Numbered from the stretch's first letter, positions 17,464 to 26,786 are shown. The stretch: 64,000 nt of DNA from Pseudomonas maumuensis (GCF_019139675.1 NZ_CP077077.1:2232001-2296000); one strand, 5' to 3'. A program made the numbers and translations. The notes: generated from the letters alone by a model not told the origin.

Positions 17464-20400
17464 ATGTTCGCCGCCGACACCTTTCCCCTGACCTGCGCCC
17501 AGCGCGATATCTGGCTTGACCAGATCAGCCATGGCGATTCGCCGCTTTACAATGTCGGTGGCTACCTCTCATTCGATGGCGCTGTGGACAGCGGCCTGCT
17601 GCGACGCGCGCTGGACCATCTGGTCAGCCTGCATGACGGGTTACGCACGGTGCTGGTGCGTGAGGCCGGGGAAGATGGCGTGGCCCGCCAGCGATTCGTG
17701 CCCCATATGCGGGTGCCGCTGGACGAGCATGATCTGCGCGGGCAGGCTGCGCCGTTCGAGGCTGCGCAGCGTCTGAGCAAGACTTTGCTGCAGCAGCCTT
17801 TCGACCTCGAGGCTGGGCCGCTGCTGCGCATGGCATTGCTAAATGTCGACGCCGGGCGCAGCCTGCTGATGTTGCAGGCCCATCATCTGATCCTCGACGG
17901 CTGGGGCCTGGAGCAGTTGCTCCACCAGTTGGGGCAGTACTATGGCCTCCTGGAGCTGGGGCAGTCGCTGCCGGACACGGCACCGTCCTACCAGGCGTTC
18001 ATCGAAGATGACCAGGCCTACCAGAACTCGCCCCGCCAGCAGCGTGATCTGGCTTACTGGCTGGGACGCTATCCACAACTTCCGGATGCGCTGCTGCGTC
18101 CGAGGGAGCAGGGCCTGCCCCCTGGCGCCACGCCTGGTCACGCCTTGGAGCGCAGCTTCGACACTGGCCTGCTGGAGCGCATGCAGCACTTGGCCGACGC
18201 GCTGCAAGGGTCGGTAGCCCATGTGCTGCTGGCGGCCTTGCATGTGTGCTGTGCCAGGGCATGGCAGCGCGACGACTGGGTGGTCGGCCTGCCAGTGCGC
18301 AACCGTGGCAGTGCGCGGGCCAAGGCCACGCTGGGCCTGTTCGTTCAAGTCAACGCCTTGCGCATGGACTTCGGCAGGACCTTGAGCTTCGCCGGGTTGG
18401 TACGCAGCATCGGCGATGCGCTCAGGCGCGACTTGCGCCACCAGCGCTTGCCGCTCAGCGAGCTCAACCGTGCGCTGGGCTTGTCCCGCGAAGGGCGTGG
18501 GCAGTTGTTCGAGATCACCGTGTCCTACGAGGAAGAGGGCCACGACCTGCGTTACGGCAGCCTCGGCGCGCACAGCATCAAGGTGTGCAATGATCACGAA
18601 CCCACCCCGCTATCGCTTCACCTGCGCACCAACCCACACAATGGCAAGGCCTGGCTGCATCTGGTTTACAACCAGGCCTGGCTGGCACCCGAAGATGTCG
18701 AAGTGTTCAGCGCGCGCTTGCTTCACGTGCTGGCCCAAGGGCTCGAGCAACCTCAGGCGGGCATCGACAGCTACGACCTGTTGCTTGCCGAGGAACACCA
18801 GCGCCTGCGCCAGTGGAACGCCACCGCCCAAGACCCCGATGGGCCGGCACTGATTCACCGCCGTATCGAGGCCCAGGCCGCAACACGCGCCGAGGCGACG
18901 GCCGCCGTGCATCAGGGGCGCAGCCTGAGTTATGGCGAGCTGAACGACCGCGCCAACCAGCTGGCCGCACAGCTGCTGGCCATGGGCGTGCTGCCAGAGC
19001 AGCGGGTGGCGGTGCTCGCCCGGCGCGGCCTGGACACCCTGGTCGGCTTGCTCGCGGTGCTCAAGGCTGGTGCGGCCTATGTGCCGGTGGACCCGGCGCA
19101 CCCGAGCGAGCGCCTGCAGTACCTGATCGATGACTGCGCACCGAAGGTGGTGCTGACCCTCTCAGGCCTGCGTGACCGCCTGCCGGCCACAAACGTGCCG
19201 GTGATCGAGCTGGACCGCCTGCCATCGGCCACGGCTGGGCTGGCCAACCCCCAGGTAGAGCGGCTGTCCGGCGCCAACCTGGTCTACGTGATCTACACCT
19301 CCGGTTCTACCGGCCAACCCAAGGGCGTAATGGTCGAGCACCGCATGTTGGCCAACCTGGTCGACTGGCACTGCGCTGCCTTCGACCTGCACCCGGGCAG
19401 CCATACCTCAAGCCTGGCCGGCTTCGGCTTCGATGCCATGGCCTGGGAAGTCTGGCCAGCGCTTTGCGCCGGCGCGACCCTGCACCTGGCGCCAGTGGGC
19501 GAGGGGGGCGAGGACATCGATGCACTGTTGCGCTGGTGGCGTGCCCAGCCGCTACAAGTCAGCTTCCTGCCCACGCCCGTGGCCGAACATGCCTTCGCCC
19601 AGGGGGAGCCGCACCCGACCCTGCAGACCTTGTTGGTAGGTGGTGATCGCCTGCGGCGCCTGGCGCGTGAGCGAGGCTATCGGATCATCAACAACTACGG
19701 CCCGACCGAGGCCACGGTGGTCGCCAGCGCTGGCGAGGTGCGCCCTGGGCAGGTGCTGCATATCGGCGCGCCGGTGGCCAATGCGCGCCTGTACGTGCTG
19801 GACGCCCAGGGCCGGCAACTGCCGGTGGGCGCCGTGGGCGAGTTGTACATTGGTGGTGCCGGGGTCGCCCGTGGCTACTTGAACCGCCCCGAGCTCACTG
19901 CCGAACGCTTCCTCGACGACCCGTTCGCCCAGCAGCCTGGCGCGCGGATGTACCGCACAGGGGACCTGGTGCGCTGGTTGCCCGAGGGCACCCTGGAATA
20001 CCTCGGGCGCAGCGACGACCAGGTGAAGATCCGCGGTGTGCGGGTGGAGCTGGGCGAGATCGAGAGCGCGCTGGCCAGCCATGCGGCCGTGCGCGAGGCT
20101 GTGGTACTGCTGCGCGACGGGCAACTGGTGGCCTGGTATGTCGCTGGGCAGATACTGACCCCGCTGGACCTGCATGAGCACCTGCGCGACCGCCTGCCCT
20201 CGGCATTGCTGCCAGCGGCCTATGTGGCGATGGCGGCCTGGCCGCTGACCGCCAATGGCAAACTCGACCGTCGTGCCCTGCCAGCGCCGGGCAGCGAAGC
20301 CTCGGTGCGGCGCCCGCATGAACCGCCGCAGGGTGAACTCGAGCAGCGCCTGGCCGCGCTATGGGCCGAGCTGCTGGAGGTAGAGCAGATCGGCCGGCAT

Positions 20401-23400
20401 GATCACTTCTTCGAACTGGGTGGCCATTCGCTGCTGGCGGTACGCCTGATCGAGCGCATGCGCCAGGCAGGGCTGCACGCCGACGCCCAGGTACTGTTCG
20501 GCCAGCCGACCCTGGCCAGCCTCGCCGCATCGCTGGGCAGCGATCCCGCGCAAGCGGTGCCGGCCAATCGCGTGGCGCCGGGTTGCCAGCGCATCACTCC
20601 CGAAATGCTGGCTTTGACCCGCCTCGACCAGGCCAGCATCGACCACATCGTCGGCACGGTTCCGGGCGGCGCGGCCAATGTGCAGGAGATCTATCCCCTG
20701 GCGCCCTTGCAGGAGGGGCTGCTGTATCACCACCTCACCGACGACCACGATCCCTACCAGCAGCAGGCGCTGTTCGCCTTCGACAGCAGGGCGGCGCTGG
20801 AGGCGTTCAACCAGGCCCTGGCTCGGGTCATCGAACGCCACGATATCCTGCGCACCAGCCTGGCCTGGGAAGGCTTGCCGCAACCCCAGCAGGTGGTCTG
20901 GCGCCAGGCCTGGCTGCCGTTGCGCGTGCTCGAGCCTGGCCCGGGCGATGCGGCCACGCGGTTGCGCGAACAGGCGTTGCGGCTGGACCTGCGCCAGGCG
21001 CCGATGATGGCCTTGGCCTGTGTCGAGGAGCGTGCGCAGGCGCGTTGGCTCGGCCTGCTGCATTTCCACCATCTGGTCAACGACGCGGTGTCGGTGCAGG
21101 TGCTGCTGGCCGAGCTGGGCGCGCTGATGACAGGGGCAGGCCATACCCTGGCTGCCCCCGTGGCCTACCGCAACTATGTGGCCCTGAGCCGTGACCAGAG
21201 CCGGCAGGCGCGGCATGAGGCTTACCTGCGCAAGGCCCTGGCCGGGGTGGAGGCGCCACCCCGCTTGGCCGGCATGGCTGAGGGGCAGCAGGCGCCCGTC
21301 GAGACTTGCGCCGTCACCGTACCCGGGGCCCTGGCCTCGACACTGCGCCAGCGCGTGCGCCAGCACGGTGTCGGCCTGGGCAGCCTGATGCACCTGGCCT
21401 GGGCGCAGGTACTGGGGACGTTGGGAGGCCGTGACGAGGTGCTGTTCGGCACTGTGCTGCTGGGACGGGTGATGGCGGGCGAGGGCGCCGACCGGGCGCT
21501 GGGCATGTTCATCAACAGCCTGCCGCTGCGGGTGTCACTGGCGGGACGCAGCGTGGCCCAGGCGCTGCTGACTGTCCATGGACAACTGGCGGACTTGCTC
21601 GGCCACGAGGATGCGCCCTTGGTGCTGGCCCAACGTTGCAGTGGCCTGCCGGCTGGCGTGGCGTTGTTCGACAGCCTGCTCAACTACCGGCATGGCGCCG
21701 CGGCTAGCGTGGCGCTGCCTGGCGTGACCCTGCTCGACGCCAGCGAGGTGCATAGCCATGCCTTGGTGCTGACCGTGGACGAGCAGGGCGACAGCCTGCG
21801 CCTGAGCGTGCGCGCACCCCGTGAGCTGGGTGCCGGGCGCGTGCTCGGGCATGTGTCGTGCGCGCTGCGCGCCCTGGCCGAGGCGCTGGGCAGCGAAGTG
21901 TCGGTGGCGCTCGAATCGCTGTCGACCCTGCCGGATGATGAGCGCCGCTACCTGCTGGACACCGCCAATGCCACCGAGGTGGCGCTGGACCCGAGTTATC
22001 CGCATCTGCCAGCCTTGTTCGCCGCTCAGGTGAGGCGCGCGCCGGATGCCGTGGCCCTGCAGACCGACGCGACGCAACTGACCTACCGCGAGCTCGATGT
22101 CCAGGCCAATCGCCTGGCGCATTACCTGATCGGCCTCGGTGTGCAGCCTGATACCCGTGTCGCCGTGTGCCTTGAGCGCGGCGTGCAGCTCATCGTCGGC
22201 TTGCTGGGCGTGCTCAAGGCCGGTGGCGCCTATGTGCCGCTGGACCCTGGCTACCCCGACGAGCGCCTGCACTACCTGCTCGCCGACAGCGCACCGCTGG
22301 CGCTGCTGGTGCAGGGCGCCACCCGCGGCTTGTTCGATGGCCAGCCAACACCGTTGGTGGACCTTGACCAGGGGACCTGGCAGATGCACAGCGACCAGGC
22401 GCCCGCGCTAGCGGAGCTTGGTGGCGGGCACTTGGCCTATGTCATGTATACCTCGGGCACCACCGGGGCGCCGAAGGGCGTGATGGTCGAGCACCGCGGG
22501 TTGTGCAACCTGATGCGCTGGGGCAGCGACCTGTGCCCACCACAGGCCGACGATGCGCTGCTGCAACGGGCGCCGTTCAGTTTCGACGGTTCGGTGTGGG
22601 AGCTGTTCTGGCCGCTGTGCGCCGGGCTGCGCCTGGTGCTGGCGCGTCCCGACGGTCACCGTGACCCGGCCTACCTGGCGCAACTGATCCAGGCCCGCAG
22701 GGTGACTACCGTGAAGTTCGTGCCGGCCTTGTTGCATGCATTCCTCAACACCCCGGGCGTGGAGCGCTGCACCAGCCTGCGCGATTTGTTCTGCGGTGGC
22801 GGCGAACTGACCCTGGCACTGGCGCAGCGCGTGCGCGAGCGACTGCCCCAGGTACGCCTGCACAATGTCTATGGCCCCACCGAGGCCACCGTCGACAGCA
22901 CCGCCTGGACCCTGGAACCGCAGCAACCACTGCCCGTCGTCGTCCCACCGATCGGGCGGCCAATCGGCAACACCCGCCTGTATGTGCTCGACGCCCATGA
23001 CCGCCCGGTGCCCATGGGCTGTGCCGGCGAGCTGCACATTGGCGGCATCGGCGTGGCCCGTGGCTACCTGAACCTGCCGACGCTGCAGGCCGAGCGCTTC
23101 ATCGCCAGCCCGTTCGTGGCTGGTGACCGGCTGTATCGCACCGGCGACCTGGTGCGTTACCGCGCTGATGGCGAGCTGGAGTTCCTTGGCCGCAACGACT
23201 TCCAGGTCAAGCTCAATGGCCTGCGTATCGAGCCGGGCGAGATCGAGGCCCTGCTGGCGAGCCACCCGGCCCTGGGCCAGGCCGTGGTGCTGGTGCGCGA
23301 TGATCGCCTGGTGGCCTATGCCAGCTGCCGCGATGGCCACGACGCGCCCGCGTTGGAAACGTTGCGTGCCTACCTGCTGGCGCGCCTGCCGGCCTACATG

Positions 23401-23799
23401 GTGCCGTCGGCCTATGTGCTGCTGGCCGAACTGCCGCTGAGCGCCAATGGCAAGGTCGATCGCAACGCCTTGCCGGTGCCCGGCGCGGCTGCGGTGATCA
23501 GCCGGTCCTACCAGGCACCGCGCGATGAGCTGGAGCAGGCGTTGGCGCAGATCTGGACCGAAGTGCTGAAGATTGAGCAGGTCGGTCGCGACGACAACTT
23601 CTTCGAGCTGGGCGGGCACTCGCTGCTGGCGGTCAGCCTGGTGGCGCGCATGCGCCAGGCCGGCTTGCACGCCGATGCACGGTTGCTGTTCAGCCAGCCG
23701 ACGCTGGCGGAACTGGCGGCCAATACCCGCCGCGATCAGGTGCAGGTGGAGATCGCCCAGACCACCGTCCCGGTGCTGAAGGGCAGGCGGCGGATCTGA
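17464..23799 (+). CDS. Two-module non-ribosomal peptide synthetase (C-A-T-C-A-T)
   Basis: A 2111-residue NRPS. Module 1: condensation domain with HHLILDG at residues 140-146; adenylation domain with YTSGSTG near 611 and NNYGPTE; carrier with LGGHSLL at 985-991 (Ser989 for phosphopantetheine). Module 2: condensation domain opening VQEIYPLAPLQEGLLYHHL with the altered active site HHLVNDA at 1202-1208; adenylation domain with YTSGTTG near 1662; carrier LGGHSLL at 2049-2055 (Ser2053). There is no thioesterase, reductase or epimerase. Aligning by eye to PheA, the A1 pocket reads DAWFLGNVVK, a known leucine code; A2 reads about DGWFFGVVDK, which I cannot match. A leading C domain suggests N-acylation or a donor from elsewhere. 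The start at 17464 has AAGGA upstream; the longer frame is non-coding. Confidence 0.95.
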   Translation: MFAADTFPLTCAQRDIWLDQISHGDSPLYNVGGYLSFDGAVDSGLLRRALDHLVSLHDGLRTVLVREAGEDGVARQRFVPHMRVPLDEHDLRGQAAPFEAAQRLSKTLLQQPFDLEAGPLLRMALLNVDAGRSLLMLQAHHLILDGWGLEQLLHQLGQYYGLLELGQSLPDTAPSYQAFIEDDQAYQNSPRQQRDLAYWLGRYPQLPDALLRPREQGLPPGATPGHALERSFDTGLLERMQHLADALQGSVAHVLLAALHVCCARAWQRDDWVVGLPVRNRGSARAKATLGLFVQVNALRMDFGRTLSFAGLVRSIGDALRRDLRHQRLPLSELNRALGLSREGRGQLFEITVSYEEEGHDLRYGSLGAHSIKVCNDHEPTPLSLHLRTNPHNGKAWLHLVYNQAWLAPEDVEVFSARLLHVLAQGLEQPQAGIDSYDLLLAEEHQRLRQWNATAQDPDGPALIHRRIEAQAATRAEATAAVHQGRSLSYGELNDRANQLAAQLLAMGVLPEQRVAVLARRGLDTLVGLLAVLKAGAAYVPVDPAHPSERLQYLIDDCAPKVVLTLSGLRDRLPATNVPVIELDRLPSATAGLANPQVERLSGANLVYVIYTSGSTGQPKGVMVEHRMLANLVDWHCAAFDLHPGSHTSSLAGFGFDAMAWEVWPALCAGATLHLAPVGEGGEDIDALLRWWRAQPLQVSFLPTPVAEHAFAQGEPHPTLQTLLVGGDRLRRLARERGYRIINNYGPTEATVVASAGEVRPGQVLHIGAPVANARLYVLDAQGRQLPVGAVGELYIGGAGVARGYLNRPELTAERFLDDPFAQQPGARMYRTGDLVRWLPEGTLEYLGRSDDQVKIRGVRVELGEIESALASHAAVREAVVLLRDGQLVAWYVAGQILTPLDLHEHLRDRLPSALLPAAYVAMAAWPLTANGKLDRRALPAPGSEASVRRPHEPPQGELEQRLAALWAELLEVEQIGRHDHFFELGGHSLLAVRLIERMRQAGLHADAQVLFGQPTLASLAASLGSDPAQAVPANRVAPGCQRITPEMLALTRLDQASIDHIVGTVPGGAANVQEIYPLAPLQEGLLYHHLTDDHDPYQQQALFAFDSRAALEAFNQALARVIERHDILRTSLAWEGLPQPQQVVWRQAWLPLRVLEPGPGDAATRLREQALRLDLRQAPMMALACVEERAQARWLGLLHFHHLVNDAVSVQVLLAELGALMTGAGHTLAAPVAYRNYVALSRDQSRQARHEAYLRKALAGVEAPPRLAGMAEGQQAPVETCAVTVPGALASTLRQRVRQHGVGLGSLMHLAWAQVLGTLGGRDEVLFGTVLLGRVMAGEGADRALGMFINSLPLRVSLAGRSVAQALLTVHGQLADLLGHEDAPLVLAQRCSGLPAGVALFDSLLNYRHGAAASVALPGVTLLDASEVHSHALVLTVDEQGDSLRLSVRAPRELGAGRVLGHVSCALRALAEALGSEVSVALESLSTLPDDERRYLLDTANATEVALDPSYPHLPALFAAQVRRAPDAVALQTDATQLTYRELDVQANRLAHYLIGLGVQPDTRVAVCLERGVQLIVGLLGVLKAGGAYVPLDPGYPDERLHYLLADSAPLALLVQGATRGLFDGQPTPLVDLDQGTWQMHSDQAPALAELGGGHLAYVMYTSGTTGAPKGVMVEHRGLCNLMRWGSDLCPPQADDALLQRAPFSFDGSVWELFWPLCAGLRLVLARPDGHRDPAYLAQLIQARRVTTVKFVPALLHAFLNTPGVERCTSLRDLFCGGGELTLALAQRVRERLPQVRLHNVYGPTEATVDSTAWTLEPQQPLPVVVPPIGRPIGNTRLYVLDAHDRPVPMGCAGELHIGGIGVARGYLNLPTLQAERFIASPFVAGDRLYRTGDLVRYRADGELEFLGRNDFQVKLNGLRIEPGEIEALLASHPALGQAVVLVRDDRLVAYASCRDGHDAPALETLRAYLLARLPAYMVPSAYVLLAELPLSANGKVDRNALPVPGAAAVISRSYQAPRDELEQALAQIWTEVLKIEQVGRDDNFFELGGHSLLAVSLVARMRQAGLHADARLLFSQPTLAELAANTRRDQVQVEIAQTTVPVLKGRRRI

Positions 23800-23829
23800 T
23801 GGGGTAGCGTGAAGAGCACTGCGTGGGGG

Positions 23830-24474
23830 CTACTTCGGCGAGATGCGATAGACGCAGCGCCGGTCCCCCGAGATCAGGTGCTCGCAGCGCTCCACCAGCC
23901 CTTGCTCGCCGATTGCCGCCTGAAACACCTGCAGCTCGCTGCGGCAGAAGCCTTGGCAGCGGGTGGCGGCAATGCAGATCGGGCAGTGGTTCTCGACGAT
24001 CAGCCAGTCGTCGCCGTCGGCCTGCATCTCGGCCATGTAGCCCGCCCGCTCACGCAATTGCACAAGGGTGCGTACCTTGTCCTCGAGGCTGTCGGCGCCG
24101 GCACAGGCCTGCTGGTATTCACGGCTGTTGCTGTCTTCCATGCGGCTGATCAGGCGGTCGACACCGTCGCTGCCGAACACCTGCTCGACGCTCTCGATCA
24201 GTTGCAGGGTCAGCACGCTATGGGAGTCGGGGAAGCGGCGCTGGGCGGTGGCGGTCAACGCCCATTTCTGCGAAGGCCGCCCGGCGCCCTTGGCCGGCAC
24301 GCTGATGCCGCTGATCAGCTCGGCCGCCTGCAGTTTCTGCACCTGCTGGCGGGTGGCTTCGAAGGTGATGGCGAGCAATTGTGCCAGGTCGGCGGTCTTG
24401 AGCGGCCCGCGGGTCTTGAGCAGGAACAGGATGCGGTCGGCGGTGCAGTTCGAATCTACGGTGGTCGAGGTCAT
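23830..24474 (-). CDS. SufR-like winged-helix regulator with C-terminal cysteine cluster
   Basis: A 214-residue DeoR/ArsR-like regulator. Residues 10-60 form a winged helix (ADRILFLLKTRGPLKTADLAQLLAITFEATRQQVQKL read in segments), followed by GRPSQKWALT as in SufR. The C-terminus carries Cys164, Cys167, Cys173 and Cys177 (NHCPICIAATRCQGFC), plus Cys197 and Cys207. SufR proteins bind a [4Fe-4S] cluster through cysteines at similar spacing, so redox, iron or oxygen sensing is likely. It is divergent from the seven-gene operon across 310 bases and convergent with the NRPS (30-base gap), making it a candidate pathway regulator. Start MTSTTVDSN at 24474. Confidence 0.82.
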   Translation of the reverse strand: MTSTTVDSNCTADRILFLLKTRGPLKTADLAQLLAITFEATRQQVQKLQAAELISGISVPAKGAGRPSQKWALTATAQRRFPDSHSVLTLQLIESVEQVFGSDGVDRLISRMEDSNSREYQQACAGADSLEDKVRTLVQLRERAGYMAEMQADGDDWLIVENHCPICIAATRCQGFCRSELQVFQAAIGEQGLVERCEHLISGDRRCVYRISPK

Positions 24475-24694
24475 GGAGCGCTGGAAACCGGGCGTGATTG
24501 AGCGGATCGGGCACTCTCCTGGGCCATCCGTTGCACAGGCAAGTGGGCCAAGGATAGCTCGGATTCGTAGTGATTTGTGCAAGGGGAACAATTATCGATG
24601 AGAAAATTTATATGCGATAAAAATATAAAAGGTATTAGTTGTATTTATTTGTTCCAGGTCTAGGCTGATGTGCGGAGCCTATGCTTGCCGGTCC

Positions 24695-24702
24695 CAGGGA
24701 GG
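24695..24702 (+). promoter_or_regulatory. RsmA/CsrA-type site in operon leader (upstream)
   Basis: CAGGGAGG fits the CANGGANG core and lies about 80 bases before the first start codon, a usual position for a second RsmA contact. Confidence 0.5.
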
Positions 24703-24768
24703 GGTGCGTGCAAGTGCGTCGACACCTTGCTGGCAAATGCCGGGCATGGGCCCATCAACAACAACTCG

Positions 24769-24778
24769 ACAGGGATGT
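24769..24778 (+). promoter_or_regulatory. RsmA/CsrA-type site overlapping the operon's first ribosome-binding site
   Basis: ACAGGGATGT matches (A/U)CANGGANG(U/A) at every fixed position and contains the AGGGA Shine-Dalgarno for the ATG at 24785. RsmA bound here would block translation of the first gene. Confidence 0.6.
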
Positions 24779-24784
24779 GAGTGC

Positions 24785-25828
24785 ATGAATGCCCAGAAAC
24801 CCGTGACCATCTATGAACACGCCGATGAAGTGAGCAGCCTGCAAAGCGTGGTCGACCTGGTAAAGCTCTCCGACCAATACCGTCAGTCCGCCATCCTGCA
24901 TTCGGCGCTGGCCCAGCGTGTATTCGACCACACCCGCCAGCCGGTCGGTGCCCAGGCCTTGAGCGATGCGCTGGGTTGGGTGCCGAACAAGGGGCGCATC
25001 CTCCTCAACGCGCTGGTGGCCATGGGCCTGTTGAAGCGTACGGGGCAAGGCTTCGAGAACCTGCCGCTGAGCCAGCGCTTCCTGGTCAGCGACAGTGCCG
25101 AGTTCATCGGCCCGATCATCGATCACCAACGCCTGCAATGGCACAACTGGCCACGCCTGGATGAGGTGCTGCGCAGCCGCGGCTCCCTGGATTTCCAGCA
25201 GGAAAACCGCTTCAAGCACGACCTGGCGGCCCGCGATGCCTTCAACGACGCCATGGTCCGTTTCAGCCAGCCCATGGTCGACGTGCTGCGTGACCTGCCG
25301 CTGTTCGACAAGGCCCGTCGGGTAATCGACCTGGCCGGCGGCCACGGCACCTACCTGGCCGAGATCGCCAGCCGCCATCCGCAGGTCAAGGGCGAGGTCT
25401 GGGACCTGGAGCCCACCCGCGAGGCGGCCGCGGCCACCTTCGCCAAGTACCGGCTCGACGAGCGCCTGGGCTTCCATGCCCGCAACCTGCTGGACCTGGC
25501 CCAGTACCAGGGCGAGCGCGCCGATGTGGTGATGCTCAACGACTGCCTGCACTACTTCACCCGCGAGCAGGTGCGTACCCTGATCGCCGGTGCCGCCGGC
25601 ATGGTCGAGGGCGACGGCGCGCTGCTGGTGCTGAGCATGGCCCTGGAAGACGATGAGATTCATCCGGCCCTGTCGGCCGACTTCTCCCTGCACATGATGC
25701 TCAACACCGTCAACGGCGAACTGCATCCGAGCCGCTATCTGATAGACAGCATGGCAGCGGCGGGGCTCACGGTGGAGCAGGAGCCGATAGGCCGCTACAC
25801 CCTGCTGATCGGGCGGAGGGCTGCCTGA
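24785..25828 (+). CDS. Class II O-methyltransferase-like protein, first gene of azapteridine operon
   Basis: A 347-residue SAM-dependent methyltransferase of the plant-type/AcetylserotoninOMT family: N-terminal winged-helix dimerisation domain (SALAQRVFDHTRQPVGAQALSDALG in segments), then the Rossmann core with motif I VIDLAGGHGTYLAEIA, acidic loop WDLEPTREAA and DVVMLNDCLHYFTREQ. The usual catalytic His is not obvious; HYF is the closest. It is absent from the classic toxABCDE set, so it probably tailors the ring, for example by O-methylation. The ATG at 24785 follows an AGGGA box and its stop overlaps the next gene (TGATG). Similar enzymes act on phenazines and other heterocycles. Confidence 0.85.
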   Translation: MNAQKPVTIYEHADEVSSLQSVVDLVKLSDQYRQSAILHSALAQRVFDHTRQPVGAQALSDALGWVPNKGRILLNALVAMGLLKRTGQGFENLPLSQRFLVSDSAEFIGPIIDHQRLQWHNWPRLDEVLRSRGSLDFQQENRFKHDLAARDAFNDAMVRFSQPMVDVLRDLPLFDKARRVIDLAGGHGTYLAEIASRHPQVKGEVWDLEPTREAAAATFAKYRLDERLGFHARNLLDLAQYQGERADVVMLNDCLHYFTREQVRTLIAGAAGMVEGDGALLVLSMALEDDEIHPALSADFSLHMMLNTVNGELHPSRYLIDSMAAAGLTVEQEPIGRYTLLIGRRAA

Positions 25829-26721
25829 TGTTGCGTCTATTGGCATTGCACGCCGCGCCGCTCGGGGACGCGGCTGCCCAGGCCCTGGACAGCCTGGGCA
25901 GCGTGGCGGCGGCAGCGGGGTTCAGCCTGCAGGTCAGCCAGAAGCCGGTTGGTCAGGGGCCGGTGGACGCGGTCTGCCTGCTGCTCGACAGTGCCACGCC
26001 CCCCGCGGCGCTGAACACCCTGCTCAGCGAGGCCGCCGGCCTGTGCCGCAATACCGCGCTGGTACTGGTGCGGGTGCAAGGCACGCTGGCGCAGCTGCCG
26101 TCCGCTACGGCGGTGATCGCCCAGTGGCAGCAGGCCAGCCAGGGCTTCCTCTACCCGTATCCGCTGGATATCGCCAGTGGGCAGGCGCCCGCGGTGGCGA
26201 TCAAGGATTGGCTGGCGGGCTTCGCCAAGTTCGCTGCGGCAACCAAACTGTGGCGCTCCCTCGACGGCCTGGGGCTGGACGAGGCGGCGCGGGCCAGGCA
26301 GCGCCCGGAAATGAACCACGTGAACATCCTGACCCGCGACCTGGAGGCGTCCAAGGCCTTCTACAGTGACATCCTCGGCGCCAACTACTGCTACAACCTC
26401 GGCCCGCGTAAGGCGGTGATGGAACTCAATGGCTTCGATTTCTTCATCGAGCAGAGCGAGTCATTCAGCTACCCGGCTGGCTACCACATCGGCATACGGG
26501 CACTGCCCGAGGATGTAAGGCGCATTGCCGACCAGGTCACCGCCGCCGGCACCATCAAGCTGGTCAAGGGCAACGGCCCGGCACCGGGTTACCACCATGG
26601 GCCGGACAACGTGCGCAGCGCCGTGTACTTCGAAGACCCCGATGGGTTGGTGATCGAGGTGTACAGCGCCGAGGTGGAGATGATCGAAAGCAACCCGCGG
26701 TTGCTCCTCGACCGTCTCTGA
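25828..26721 (+). CDS. VOC-superfamily protein with extra N-terminal domain (dioxygenase/lyase-like)
   Basis: A 297-residue protein. Residues about 165-290 form a glyoxalase/dioxygenase (VOC) module: MNHVNILTRDLEASKAFYSDILGA opens the first beta-alpha-beta unit (in two pieces), YHIGIRAL and DPDGLVIEVYSAE supply the His and Glu of the usual metal site. The first 160 residues resemble no family I recognise. In this operon it could carry out an oxidative ring change, or give self-resistance: Paenibacillus toxoflavin lyase TflA is also a VOC protein. Its ATG overlaps the preceding stop. Which role applies is inference. Confidence 0.78.
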   Translation: MLRLLALHAAPLGDAAAQALDSLGSVAAAAGFSLQVSQKPVGQGPVDAVCLLLDSATPPAALNTLLSEAAGLCRNTALVLVRVQGTLAQLPSATAVIAQWQQASQGFLYPYPLDIASGQAPAVAIKDWLAGFAKFAAATKLWRSLDGLGLDEAARARQRPEMNHVNILTRDLEASKAFYSDILGANYCYNLGPRKAVMELNGFDFFIEQSESFSYPAGYHIGIRALPEDVRRIADQVTAAGTIKLVKGNGPAPGYHHGPDNVRSAVYFEDPDGLVIEVYSAEVEMIESNPRLLLDRL

Positions 26722-26786
26722 TCCCACGTCGTCACACGCCTGCCGCGCCTTTGTGCGTGCAGGCCTGTGCCCAGGCAGGTATTCGC

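Larger units (their letters stand above)
24475..24784. promoter_or_regulatory. Divergent region: SufR-like regulator / azapteridine operon leader
   Basis: An unusually AT-rich stretch (24590-24660) in a GC-rich genome contains the inverted repeat TTATCG-17 bases-CGATAA (24592-24620), a candidate operator for the divergent regulator. A weak promoter TTGTAT (24639) and TAGGCT (24661), 16 bases apart, could start the operon transcript. The leader then has three GGA motifs (24674, 24698, 24773), two of them in full CANGGANG sites. Confidence 0.5.
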
